Shown here piece after piece: positions 8,117 through 16,375 of a stretch of 64,000 nucleotides of DNA (position 1 is the first letter of the stretch; every line of letters starts with the position of its first letter). The notes beneath the pieces are model-generated. The model worked only from the letters and a program-made list of their open reading frames with translations, did no database searches and was not told the DNA's origin. Made by a program: the position numbers and the translations under genes. Source of the stretch: JAVBNU01 sp031551265 (GTDB taxonomy: Bacteria > Cyanobacteriota > Vampirovibrionia > Gastranaerophilales > Gastranaerophilaceae); NCBI GenBank assembly GCA_031551265.1, contig JAVBNU010000010.1, positions 3,886 to 67,885 of the forward strand, in the 5' to 3' direction.

Positions 8117-8740
8117 CTAACCTTGTAATCCTGCGTCGGAGGAGCCAATATCTACGTTGAGGCCTTCGGAATGCTTAATATCGCTCATTGTTGTTTTTAA
8201 ATCGTCTTTTTTATTGTCCTGGGCGAATAAATTGCTTTGATGATTGTTGTCCGTTTGAGATTCGTTGTTGTTGTCCTGATTAGGTTGATTATTTTGTGCT
8301 ATTTCGTTTTGATCAGGTAAAGCAATATTTATACCAAATTGTTTGGCTAACTTTTCCATTTTATCCATGGCGTCAGGGCTATCCAAATTGGACATAAGAT
8401 CAGTAAGCGCGTCCAAGGTTTCCTTTGTGGCTCCACTATCTTTGGCCATGTCAGCATAATCATCCATGTTGAACGAAATATTCTCCTCGGCTTTGACATC
8501 AGGGGATTCGCCTGTTTTTTGGTTAACATTGTTAACTTTTGTAAGATTATTTTTAAAATGCTCTCTTGAAATGCTACCCTGTGCGTCATCACCTGCCGTT
8601 TTATTAGTAGAATCAGACGTTTTGGCTTTTCCTAAAATTTTCTGAAAAGAGCTTCTCAGGTTGCTGCCTGAAAAAAGCTTTTTGTTATTATCGACTGAAA
8701 CGCTTGCTGTAGCCTGCATGTTGTTTTTTTGTATACTCAT
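8117..8740 (-). CDS. Hypothetical Asn/Asp/Ser-rich protein
   Basis: A 207-residue soluble protein without signal peptide or membrane segment. It is polar and low in complexity, with a Gln/Asn-rich stretch near residues 140-170 (QNNQPNQDNNNESQTDNN). A central part with helical character reads TKETLDALTDLMSNLDSP. No catalytic motif is seen. A GAGAAT site lies before the ATG at 8740. It is transcribed divergently from the GH77-like gene. No family is recognised; probably lineage-specific. Confidence 0.6.
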   Translation of the reverse strand: MSIQKNNMQATASVSVDNNKKLFSGSNLRSSFQKILGKAKTSDSTNKTAGDDAQGSISREHFKNNLTKVNNVNQKTGESPDVKAEENISFNMDDYADMAKDSGATKETLDALTDLMSNLDSPDAMDKMEKLAKQFGINIALPDQNEIAQNNQPNQDNNNESQTDNNHQSNLFAQDNKKDDLKTTMSDIKHSEGLNVDIGSSDAGLQG

Positions 8741-8995
8741 AATATTCTCAAAATAAATACCTTATATATATAAAAACAAAACGTATGGTAAAATTGCTTT
8801 GGATAGTATATAATATTTTAACGAATTGTATACAAACATTGTCGACTAGTCTTTGTAGTTAACCAGGGGTGGGGTTACAAATATTTTGTATCAGTGTTAA
8901 ATTATGTAACAATTTGAGGAAAATATATCAAGAAAAAATGTTCCGGTATATTTTATTGAGTGTAACTGTGTATTGTTTAGGGAAAAGTAAGATTC

Positions 8996-11056
8996 ATGAA
9001 GATAAATAGTATTTCATCAGGTATTTCATTCAAAGCTGCGTATACACACAGCGAAAAAGAAACCTATAGAAATGATTGTGACAAAGCATTAGAATTATTA
9101 GGCAAAGAGCCTGGTGACAAGATTACTTTAATTTTGCATGATTATGCCGTGCCATCCAGCCCGGGTCGAAATATGGGTATAGGCAGCCTGTTTTCTGATG
9201 CGGCTCGCAATGCTGTTCTTTTTGCCAAGGACATGTTTAGAATAAATTCCGTATTGACAAGTCCTGAGGGCGTAATTGACAGGCCGGTCAAAACTTCTAA
9301 TCATGAGGCTCCTGCTTCACCTTCTCCATATTCAGGATCAAACTTTGCGTGGGGAGAGCATTTGATAGATTTGCCTAAGTTGACGACAGCTGCGTATGGC
9401 CGTATTTTACCTCAGGGAAAAATCGATGAGATTAGTCATCGTTATGCCAATTATGGTGTGTATGGTGAATTTAATGTTGATTATGAAGCTGTTATAGGAA
9501 ATCAACACCATGCAGGTACGCATGAAACTGCTTTAGATATTGCATACAAAAATTTTAAACAATTACCAAAAGAGCATTTTTTGCGGAATCAGTTCGATAA
9601 ATTCAAGACTGAAAATGCCGACTGGCTTGAAAAATATGTAATGTATTCTGCATTAAAGAAAGAACATGGCGATAGAGATTATAAGAACTGGAAAAATGAG
9701 GTAGACGCAGAGCTATACACAGGTAAAATCCCGGAAGCAAGGGTCAATCAGCGCAAAGAAGAAATTAGGGCTAAGTATGCCGATTTCATCGAGCAAAAAG
9801 CGTTTTACCAGTTTTTGGCAGATAAACAGCAAAAAATAACGAAACTTGTGTTTAATAAAAAGGGCATAGAGATACATGGCGACATGTTAATCGGGAATAA
9901 CGACCAGGAAAAATGGGCTTATCGACCGTTTTTGATGGATAACGCAAGTTTGGGCTGCACAGAGTACAAATTCAATGAAGAAACCGGCAAAGAGGAAAAA
10001 ATTAATAATAATTGGGGCGGTGCAATGATTGATGCTCAAAGGCTTAAAAAAGAAAGAGATTTCGGCCCGATGACTGATTTTATTGATAACAGATTCTCTC
10101 TATTCTTCAAGCGCTACGATGGCGTTAGGGTTGATGCAGCGTGGCAGTACACTCATCCGAGCTTCTTTGACAAAAAAGGAGTTAATCATGAAACTTGTAA
10201 CGGCACGATTTTGTTTGACAAAATGGAAGAAGCCGCGCAAAAAGTATATGGTAAAAATTTTAATCCTAAAAATATAATGCTGGAGCTTCTTGGTGGCAGA
10301 TGGTCTGAATCAGCAGCGCTTTTGAATGCTGCAGGCAAAAAATACCCTCTAATAGAGCATACACAGTACGCAAAAGAAGGATGGGGCAGAGCTGCATACT
10401 ATAACCAAGATGGTGTTCTTGAGCATGGGCATCTTGGCGATGGTAATTATACATTAGGTATTGGCACGCATGATGATATTTCTCTGATAGCTCTTGCTAA
10501 AAATTGTTTTGTTCAATATGACACCGAAGAAAAAACCAAAGAAAAAAGAACAGGAACAAAAGCAGACAGAACTGAAAAAGGCGAGGAACAAATACCTCAT
10601 TTGATTAAAGATCTGGCTCTTGAAGGAGAGGATGCTATAAATGACGAAAAAGCGTTCCGTAGAGCTAAGTTTGCTGAACTGTTCACGACAAAAAATCAAT
10701 TTTTCACATATACAGATGCTTTTGGCATAGAGGAAGCGATAAATACACCTAACTATGTAGGTCATGAAAATTGGTCAAAAAGACTGCCGTCTTATTATGA
10801 ATCCTTTTATCACGGACAAGTAGCTCAGGGCTTTGGGTTGAATCTCCCTGAGGCTTTGAAAATGGCGCTTGTGGCAAAAGGTAAAAGCGATGATTATAAA
10901 AATAAACCTCTGATTGAGCGTTTAGAGCGCGCAGCTGAAATATTGCGTAATAAAAAAGGGCCAATGACTGAAGCAGAAGCAAATGAAAAATATGGTGAAG
11001 GCTGCAACAGAATAACTGGCGAAGGTGAACCTATACGCAAACATATTATGGCTTAA
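8996..11056 (+). CDS. Atypical GH77-like 4-alpha-glucanotransferase
   Basis: A 686-residue protein with the key blocks of family GH77 (MalQ, amylomaltase) in order: a region resembling FYQFLADKQQ and HGDMLIGN (residues 270-302), NNWGGAMID (338-346), the nucleophile block YDGVRVDAAW (D380), the acid/base block IMLELLGG (E430), and GIGTHDDISL (D493/D494). MalQ moves alpha-1,4-glucan segments between glucans in the cytoplasm. The N-terminus MKINSISSGISFKAAY is a lineage-type opening rather than a secretion signal. The surrounding sequence is divergent, including long Lys/Glu-rich insertions (about 215-265 and 505-535), so glucanotransferase activity is probable but substrate use may differ. Confidence 0.72.
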   Translation: MKINSISSGISFKAAYTHSEKETYRNDCDKALELLGKEPGDKITLILHDYAVPSSPGRNMGIGSLFSDAARNAVLFAKDMFRINSVLTSPEGVIDRPVKTSNHEAPASPSPYSGSNFAWGEHLIDLPKLTTAAYGRILPQGKIDEISHRYANYGVYGEFNVDYEAVIGNQHHAGTHETALDIAYKNFKQLPKEHFLRNQFDKFKTENADWLEKYVMYSALKKEHGDRDYKNWKNEVDAELYTGKIPEARVNQRKEEIRAKYADFIEQKAFYQFLADKQQKITKLVFNKKGIEIHGDMLIGNNDQEKWAYRPFLMDNASLGCTEYKFNEETGKEEKINNNWGGAMIDAQRLKKERDFGPMTDFIDNRFSLFFKRYDGVRVDAAWQYTHPSFFDKKGVNHETCNGTILFDKMEEAAQKVYGKNFNPKNIMLELLGGRWSESAALLNAAGKKYPLIEHTQYAKEGWGRAAYYNQDGVLEHGHLGDGNYTLGIGTHDDISLIALAKNCFVQYDTEEKTKEKRTGTKADRTEKGEEQIPHLIKDLALEGEDAINDEKAFRRAKFAELFTTKNQFFTYTDAFGIEEAINTPNYVGHENWSKRLPSYYESFYHGQVAQGFGLNLPEALKMALVAKGKSDDYKNKPLIERLERAAEILRNKKGPMTEAEANEKYGEGCNRITGEGEPIRKHIMA

Positions 11057-11086
11057 TTTAGGCAATATTATAGAAATATTTAATAA

Positions 11087-11119
11087 AAAAAAGAGACTGG
11101 TTTTGAATCAGTCTCTTTT
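11087..11119. terminator. Bidirectional intrinsic terminator
   Basis: AAAAGAGACTG and CAGTCTCTTTT form a stem between the convergent GH77-like gene and tuf, with A/T runs on both sides, so it can serve both strands. Confidence 0.8.
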
Positions 11120-11149
11120 AAGCTTTTTAGTGATTGTTGTTAATCAGGT

Positions 11150-12358
11150 CTAAACCATAATTTTATCAACAACACCAGCGCCAACTGTACGTCCGCCTTC
11201 TCTTATCGCGAATCTCATACCTGCTTCAATCGCAACAGGAGCAATAAGTTCAACTTCCATATTAACGTTGTCACCAGGCATAATCATTTCGCCTTCGAAT
11301 TTGATTGAACCGGTAACGTCTGTTGTACGGATGTAGAACTGAGGTCTGTATCCAGGGAAGAATGGAGTGTGACGTCCGCCTTCGTCTTTTGTTAATACAT
11401 AAACGTTAGCTGTGAATTTAGTGTGAGGTTTGATAGAACCGATAGCAGCCAATACTTGACCACGTTGAATTTCAGTTTTATCAACACCACGCAATAAAGC
11501 ACCAATGTTGTCGCCAGCAAGACCTTCATCAAGAAGTTTTCTGAACATTTCAACACCTGTACAAGTTGTTTTTTTAGTGTCGCCGAAACCGACGATTTCG
11601 ATTTCTTGACCAACTTTAACTTTACCACGCTCAACACGACCTGTAGCAACTGTACCACGACCTGTGATTGAGAACACGTCCTCAACAGGCATTAAGAATG
11701 GTTTGTCTAAGTCACGCTCAGGAGTTGGAATGTATGTATCAATAGCATCCATCAATTCCCAAATTTTATCAACCCATTTGTCTGTACCGCGGGCAATGTT
11801 TGGATTAGCTTGAACAGCTTCTAAAGCTTTTAAAGCTGAACCTCTAATGAATGGAATGTTGTCACCGTCAAATTCATATGATGATAACAATTCTCTAGCT
11901 TCCATTTCAACTAAGTCTAACAACTCTTCGTCGTCAACTGCATCACATTTGTTCATGAAAACGACCAATTTAGGTACGCCAACCTGACGTGCAAGAAGGA
12001 TGTGTTCACGTGTTTGAGGCATAGGACCATCTGTTGCTGAAATAACAAGGATACCGCCGTCCATTTGAGCAGCACCTGTAATCATGTTTTTAACATAGTC
12101 TGCGTGGCCTGGGCAGTCAACGTGCGCATAGTGGCGATTGTCTGTTTCATACTCTACGTGTGATGTAGAGATGGTAATACCTCTTGCTTTTTCTTCAGGA
12201 GCAGCATCAATTTCGTCAAATTTTCTAGCTTGAGCTTTTCCTACTGCTGCCATACTTCCTGTAATTGCAGCTGTTAATGTTGTTTTACCATGGTCAACGT
12301 GGCCTACTGTACCAACGTTAACGTGCGGTTTGTTTCTTTCGAACTTTTCGCGTGCCAT
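11150..12358 (-). CDS. tuf: Elongation factor Tu
   Basis: A 402-residue GTPase that delivers aminoacyl-tRNA to the ribosome. The G1 motif GHVDHGKT, G3 DCPGHADY, G4 NKCD and G5 SALK are present. Domains 2 and 3 are complete to the usual C-terminus [14 protein letters not shown]. An AGGAG site precedes the ATG. It is the last gene of a minus-strand transcript that begins with three tRNA genes (Thr-Tyr-Thr), the arrangement of the E. coli tufB operon. An intrinsic terminator follows. Confidence 0.98.
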   Translation of the reverse strand: MAREKFERNKPHVNVGTVGHVDHGKTTLTAAITGSMAAVGKAQARKFDEIDAAPEEKARGITISTSHVEYETDNRHYAHVDCPGHADYVKNMITGAAQMDGGILVISATDGPMPQTREHILLARQVGVPKLVVFMNKCDAVDDEELLDLVEMEARELLSSYEFDGDNIPFIRGSALKALEAVQANPNIARGTDKWVDKIWELMDAIDTYIPTPERDLDKPFLMPVEDVFSITGRGTVATGRVERGKVKVGQEIEIVGFGDTKKTTCTGVEMFRKLLDEGLAGDNIGALLRGVDKTEIQRGQVLAAIGSIKPHTKFTANVYVLTKDEGGRHTPFFPGYRPQFYIRTTDVTGSIKFEGEMIMPGDNVNMEVELIAPVAIEAGMRFAIREGGRTVGAGVVDKIMV

Positions 12359-12419
12359 GAGATTAATCTCCTTTTTTATTCTACTACTTATATTGTTTTG
12401 CCTATATTAGGTTTATTTT

Positions 12420-12491
12420 AGCCCTTGACGGGAATTGAACCCGTGGCCTTTCCCTTACCAAGGGAATGCGCTACCTCTGCGCCACAAGGGC
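12420..12491 (-). tRNA. tRNA-Thr (anticodon GGT)
   Basis: A 72-base cloverleaf read on the minus strand. The acceptor pairs GCCCTTG with CAAGGGC; the D-arm contains GGTAGCGC; the anticodon arm TTCCC-TTGGTAA-GGGAA gives GGT; the T-loop reads GGTTCAATTCC. No CCA is encoded. It lies 61 bases upstream of tuf. Confidence 0.95.
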
Positions 12492-12492
12492 T

Positions 12493-12589
12493 CGCTTGTT
12501 TTTCTGAGAGGTCTCCGACCTCTTGCGCTACCTACCCCCTTCAAAACTTCACATTTAGTGAACTTTTGTGGGGTCCCTGCCACAGGGCT
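12493..12589 (-). repeat. tRNA-Thr-mimicking foldback unit B
   Basis: Read on the minus strand the unit starts AGCCCTGTGGC, nearly the first bases of the adjacent tRNA-Thr. A long hairpin then replaces the D-loop (palindrome CAAAACTTCAC/GTGAACTTTTG at 12542-12568). A D-arm-like GGTAGCGCA and a short hairpin AGAGGTCGGAGACCTCT follow. It cannot form a tRNA. It lies in the tRNA-Tyr/tRNA-Thr spacer. Confidence 0.7.
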
Positions 12590-12679
12590 CGCTTTATACT
12601 GAGAGGCTTTCAGCCCCTTGCGCTACCCCTCTCAAAAAACGGTACTTAATCGTTTTTCTCGGCAGAGTGCCACAGGGCT
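12590..12679 (-). repeat. tRNA-Thr-mimicking foldback unit A
   Basis: The same plan as unit B: AGCCCTGTGGCAC at its 5' end (minus strand), a central hairpin AAAAACGATTAAGTACCG (12634-12657), then GGTAGCGCAAGGGGCTGAAAG. The arm AGCCCCTTGCGCT on the plus strand is complementary with wobbles to AGTGCCACAGGGCT, so the unit folds back. The hairpin loop TACTTAAT is the same as in the tRNA-Tyr-associated units. Confidence 0.7.
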
Positions 12680-12699
12680 TGGACGGGTTTTAAATAAAT

Positions 12700-12782
12700 T
12701 GGGCAGGGGTGGATTCGAACCACCGTAGTCGTTAAACGGCAGATTTACAGTCTGCTCCCTTTAGCCACTCGGGCACCTACCC
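12700..12782 (-). tRNA. tRNA-Tyr (anticodon GTA)
   Basis: An 83-base class II tRNA on the minus strand. The acceptor pairs GGGTAGG with CCTGCCC; the D-arm has GCCCGAGTGGC; the anticodon arm GCAGA-CTGTAAA-TCTGC gives GTA. A long variable arm (CGTTTAACGACTACG region) precedes the T-arm GGTGG-TTCGAAT-CCACC. It is the second tRNA of the tuf operon. Confidence 0.95.
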
Positions 12783-12806
12783 ATATTTAGTTTTATAATG
12801 TGCGAT

Positions 12807-12916
12807 TGGGCTGTACCTCGAGTGGCAATCTCTTGCTCTCTCACCGTTAAAAAATGATACTTAATCATTTTTTAACTGATTCTTCCGTCCTACCGGAATA
12901 CTCGGGCACCTACCCA
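12807..12916 (-). repeat. tRNA-Tyr-mimicking foldback unit 1 (tandem, 132-bp period)
   Basis: A 110-base foldback. On the minus strand it starts TGGGTAGGTGCCCGAGT, the exact 5' end of the adjacent tRNA-Tyr with one upstream base, and ends with the imperfect complement ACTCGAGGTACAGCCCA. Inside are three hairpin candidates: TTCCG/CGGAA, the A/T-rich palindrome at 12847-12875 (loop TTAAGTA), and a weaker GGTGA/TTGCC. Spacers of about 22 bases separate the units. Confidence 0.8.
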
Positions 12917-12938
12917 TATTTAGTTTATAATGTGCGAT

Positions 12939-13048
12939 TGGGTTGTACCTCGAGTGGCAATCTCTTGCTCTCTCACCGTTAAAAAATGATACTTAATCAT
13001 TTTTTAACTGATTCTTCCGTTCTACCGGAATACTCGGGCACCTACCCA
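12939..13048 (-). repeat. tRNA-Tyr-mimicking foldback unit 2 (tandem, 132-bp period)
   Basis: Nearly identical to the unit at 12807-12916; only two differences are visible by eye (C/T near each arm, each a transition). The spacer TATTTAGTTTATAATGTGCG is also repeated, and a third spacer copy follows at about 13049-13071. On the minus strand this spacer contains ATTATAAA a short distance before the tRNA-like 5' end, so each unit carries the same upstream context as the real tRNA-Tyr gene. Confidence 0.8.
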
Positions 13049-13115
13049 TATTTAGTTTATAATGTGCGATTGATAATACTTAAAAATTTAAGCAAATATC
13101 CTCGGTACGAATAAT

Positions 13116-13187
13116 AGCCGGTGATAGGAATCGAACCTACAACCTACGGTTTACAAAACCGTTGCTCTACCGTTGAGCTACACCGGC
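13116..13187 (-). tRNA. tRNA-Thr (anticodon TGT)
   Basis: A 72-base cloverleaf on the minus strand. The acceptor pairs GCCGGTG with CACCGGC; the D-arm has AGCTCAACGGTAGAGC; the anticodon arm ACGGT-TTTGTAA-ACCGT gives TGT; the T-arm is GTAGG-TTCGATT-CCTAT. It is the first gene of the Thr-Tyr-Thr-tuf transcript, as thrU is in E. coli. Confidence 0.95.
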
Positions 13188-13257
13188 GATTATATCTATT
13201 GAAATAATAATAAGGACATACCGCTATGTCAAGCTTTTATGCATGTTCTAAATATAT

Positions 13258-15690
13258 TCAATCAATGCACGACAGCATTGTTATTATTTCGTTTGGAGAT
13301 ATTTTAAAACCTTCTTGTAATTTTGTTGGTTTCTCTTCCAAAGTTGTTGTTAAATACCCTTTTTGGTTGAGTTTCTTCGATTTTTTGCCTATATTTTGTA
13401 ATCTAATGACCAAATTATCCTTTTTATCTAATTTCACAGCTTGAACTAAAATTTCACTATCAAAATCAGGTAATAATTTTTTCTCAATCTCTGAAAACAC
13501 TGAAACACACGGCTCGTAGAATTTTTCTGCATTTTTATAAAATTCGACCGGATTTTTGCCAAAGCACAGAGCAAAGTTTGCGTTATTTTGACTTAAACAT
13601 TGCAAATCAGGCGTTTCAAGAGGTGGCCCGGCTGGTGTGCCCCGAGTTGGGTTTTTAGGGTTGGAAAGGATACCTGTTGAGCGCAAAATCGTTATCATCA
13701 GGTTATTTTTATGGACTTCATATTCTTGCAGACCTTTTGTGATGATACAAACATCTTGCGCGCTGACGAATCGTTGCATTGGAGCGACATTTAGTTTTAA
13801 TTCAATTCCTCTAGGTGCTGGCAGGTGTTTATAAATATCATACTCCGGGTCAAAAATTCGCTCTACCAAGCCAACAGTGTCCTCAGAAATTGTTTTATCA
13901 ACAGGTTCAGGTAGGTTGAAAACTACCTGCAAAATATGGTCTGTTGGTTTGTTCAGCCAGTTTATGTCAAACTCTAGATAATCATTCTGGTTTTCGAGTT
14001 TAATATCAACTTGCAGTTTGTGTTTCAATGTTTTCTTACTACGTCCTGTAGAAATTGAATTTTCAGGGATTTCTATTTCATAGTTTACTCGTAAAATAGC
14101 TCTAATTAAACCGTGTTCGATAATTTTGGTTTCAACTAATTTAGCGCTGATTGGCTCGTCGCCTTTTAGTGCTCCAAAATTGTAGCTATCGCCAATATCG
14201 GCTCTGTCAATAATTTTTATAAAATCAGAGTAAATTTTTCCTGATTTTTTGTCGGTTACGGTAATTTTTGAATCATCAATTGTCAGAGAAATATTATTAT
14301 TTTCAATGCTGTTTGTTCTGATTCTTAACGAGCTTTTTTCTTCAATGTAGCTTTGTTTTATAGGTGTTACCGAAAATGCCTGCAAGTTTTTTACATCAAT
14401 TAAATACTCGTAAATATCAGTGTAATCCTCGGTTATAGGTACATCGTGAATATCGTATAGCTTATTATCGCCAAAACCTTTAGTTTTCGTGATTAACTGT
14501 GCGTTGTATTTTTTATCGAGTATTTTATGGGTTTTAATTCTTACGCTGCCGTTGTATTCAAAATTTGAAAGATTTACAATAGACAAGCCATTGTCAGCTT
14601 TTGACAAGTCGCGAACTGCACGTTTAATAACACCATTTGTCACAGCATCAACTTCTCCGTATCTAACCATAATTTCTTTATGTACGGTGTCAGTACTGCA
14701 TCCGTAAATCCCATCATGCGCGTGGTTTTTAAGCAGATGTTTGTATGCATAGTCACATTCGTTTTGATAGCTTTTGGAATATTTCAGTTTATGTGCAAAA
14801 GCCTGCAATGGCTCGGCAATCCTGGATAATTGCCATTGCGTATCTGCATTTTTTTGTTTTATATAAATTCGTGAAGAGTATACGCCTTTTAGCACAAACG
14901 TTTTTGAATTATCTAAAAACTCGCCTGCATACTTCTTTTTGTAGTTATTCTTAACTTTTTCGATATAATCAAACGGGCTGCCAAGAGTTATTTCATAACC
15001 TTTGAGATGTTTATTTATTTCTTTGATTTGTTTATTCAAATTAATCGGTGAGGCTAAATGATCGCCGCCAATTGGCAATAAAATATAATCAGAACTTTTT
15101 TCAGCGATTTTATCAAGTTCAGCCTGCAAAATTTCTGCTTTTTTCTTCGTTGAAACATCTGCCATGCTGAATACGTTTTGAAAATACCCGCGGATTAAGT
15201 TTATGGCTTTTAGGTTATGCCACATGAATTCAGAAGGTACATCGCCCAAGCCGCGCCACATCATTACATTTTGGATACCAAAAGCATTCAGAATATTAAC
15301 TATACTCTTGCTGTGACCGAAAGTATCTGCTAAATAACCGATATATTCATCGCATCCCCATTTTTTTGATTGTTCGATGCCCATTTTTAAATTACGGATA
15401 ATGCTTTCACTATTGACTAAAAACATATCAGACAGACAATAAAAAGGGCCTGCAAACAATTTTTTTTGTTTTATTAATTTTTCAATCAGCGGCTTTTTGT
15501 CAGGATAAATAGCAAGATAATCCTCAATTGCCGCAGTTTGTCCGTCAAAATAAAAAGAAGGAATCTTGCCTGTAATCAAATCCTTGAGGATTTTGTCCAC
15601 AACTTCAATGAGACGCAGCCTGTATTCCTCAAACTCGCGATACCACTCTCTATCCCAGTGTGTATGAACGTATGCAATAACTTTCTTCAT
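13258..15690 (-). CDS. GH38 alpha-mannosidase
   Basis: An 810-residue glycoside hydrolase of family 38. The zinc-binding N-terminus reads HTHWDREWY (residues 9-17), the nucleophile block is GYLADTFGHS (D122), and the central block NHAHDGIYGCSTD supplies further zinc and substrate ligands. The C-terminal half is beta-sandwich, as in the family. There is no signal peptide, so it probably acts in the cytoplasm on imported mannosides or degraded glycans. It stands alone on the minus strand, upstream of the tRNA-tuf operon. GH38 enzymes are usual in gut bacteria that use host or yeast glycans; linkage preference cannot be read here. Confidence 0.9.
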   Translation of the reverse strand: MKKVIAYVHTHWDREWYREFEEYRLRLIEVVDKILKDLITGKIPSFYFDGQTAAIEDYLAIYPDKKPLIEKLIKQKKLFAGPFYCLSDMFLVNSESIIRNLKMGIEQSKKWGCDEYIGYLADTFGHSKSIVNILNAFGIQNVMMWRGLGDVPSEFMWHNLKAINLIRGYFQNVFSMADVSTKKKAEILQAELDKIAEKSSDYILLPIGGDHLASPINLNKQIKEINKHLKGYEITLGSPFDYIEKVKNNYKKKYAGEFLDNSKTFVLKGVYSSRIYIKQKNADTQWQLSRIAEPLQAFAHKLKYSKSYQNECDYAYKHLLKNHAHDGIYGCSTDTVHKEIMVRYGEVDAVTNGVIKRAVRDLSKADNGLSIVNLSNFEYNGSVRIKTHKILDKKYNAQLITKTKGFGDNKLYDIHDVPITEDYTDIYEYLIDVKNLQAFSVTPIKQSYIEEKSSLRIRTNSIENNNISLTIDDSKITVTDKKSGKIYSDFIKIIDRADIGDSYNFGALKGDEPISAKLVETKIIEHGLIRAILRVNYEIEIPENSISTGRSKKTLKHKLQVDIKLENQNDYLEFDINWLNKPTDHILQVVFNLPEPVDKTISEDTVGLVERIFDPEYDIYKHLPAPRGIELKLNVAPMQRFVSAQDVCIITKGLQEYEVHKNNLMITILRSTGILSNPKNPTRGTPAGPPLETPDLQCLSQNNANFALCFGKNPVEFYKNAEKFYEPCVSVFSEIEKKLLPDFDSEILVQAVKLDKKDNLVIRLQNIGKKSKKLNQKGYLTTTLEEKPTKLQEGFKISPNEIITMLSCID

Positions 15691-15760
15691 TACTGTATTT
15701 TATATAATTTCGCCGGTAATGTCTATCGTAAGTTTCGTTAGTTTGTAAACTTATGTAAAG

Positions 15761-15774
15761 TTGATATATATCAA
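15761..15774. promoter_or_regulatory. FNR/CRP-like palindrome TTGATATATATCAA
   Basis: A perfect 14-base palindrome matching the FNR consensus TTGAT-N4-ATCAA. It lies 66 bases before the RTX-like gene and 70 bases before the GH38 gene on the other strand. A possible -10 hexamer TATACT is at 15789-15794. No Crp/FNR regulator gene is in the window. Confidence 0.5.
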
Positions 15775-15839
15775 ATAGGCAATTTTTATATACTCTTTGT
15801 TTTTAAATATATATAAAGTACCATAACAAGGAGAGACAC

Positions 15840-16373
15840 ATGTCAGAAGCACTTTCAATAAGCTCAATTGTAGGTAACATCGAAACCAGAGCGACAGATT
15901 TTTATAATCAAGAAGCACAACCCGGTAAAGGTAACAACGTATATGTTGGTGGCAGCGGCAGCGATGTCGTTTCTAACTACACTGACAACACCACAATCCT
16001 TTTAGGCGGTGGTGACAACGTAGCTATGTCAGCCGGAAACTTCAACACAATTGAATGTCGTGGCACAGGCAACAATAAAATTGTCGCAATCGGTAACAAC
16101 AACTATATCAGTGGCGCTTGCGGCGATGATAAGATTTACTTCCAGGGTAATGATTCAACCATTTTCGGACGCGGCGGCGATGATTATATTGTATTTGCCG
16201 GTAAACGCAATAATGTCAGCGGCGGCACAGGCAACGACAGTATTTACACAGCAACTTTAAATATATTAGTTCAAAAAGGACAATTATACTTTGCAGATAT
16301 CAGCAATTTGCAGTCTTGCTACGGCGATGTTGATGCTGATGCTGAATTAGAAGTATATGACGACTGCGAATAA
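15840..16373 (+). CDS. RTX-like calcium-binding-repeat protein
   Basis: A 177-residue protein built of Gly/Asp/Asn repeats that resemble hemolysin-type calcium-binding nonapeptides: GGSGSDVVSN, GACGDDKIYFQGND, GRGGDDYIVFAG, GGTGNDSIYTA. Such repeats fold into a calcium-loaded beta-roll and are usually exported by type I secretion with no N-terminal signal, consistent with the start MSEALSISSIVGN. No catalytic domain is attached and no type I transporter is nearby. AAGGAGAGA gives a strong ribosome site. The upstream FNR/CRP-like palindrome may regulate it. Confidence 0.75.
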   Translation: MSEALSISSIVGNIETRATDFYNQEAQPGKGNNVYVGGSGSDVVSNYTDNTTILLGGGDNVAMSAGNFNTIECRGTGNNKIVAIGNNNYISGACGDDKIYFQGNDSTIFGRGGDDYIVFAGKRNNVSGGTGNDSIYTATLNILVQKGQLYFADISNLQSCYGDVDADAELEVYDDCE

Positions 16374-16375
16374 TA

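Noticed and set aside
12425..12649. Plus-strand open frame across tRNA-Thr and the two foldback units
   Set aside because: It reads through the complement of a tRNA gene and hairpin repeats; no ribosome site or protein-like composition.
12783..13071. T-box riboswitch as an explanation of the tRNA-like repeats
   Set aside because: No T-box sequence or specifier loop is seen, and the downstream genes are tRNAs and tuf, not an aminoacyl-tRNA synthetase.
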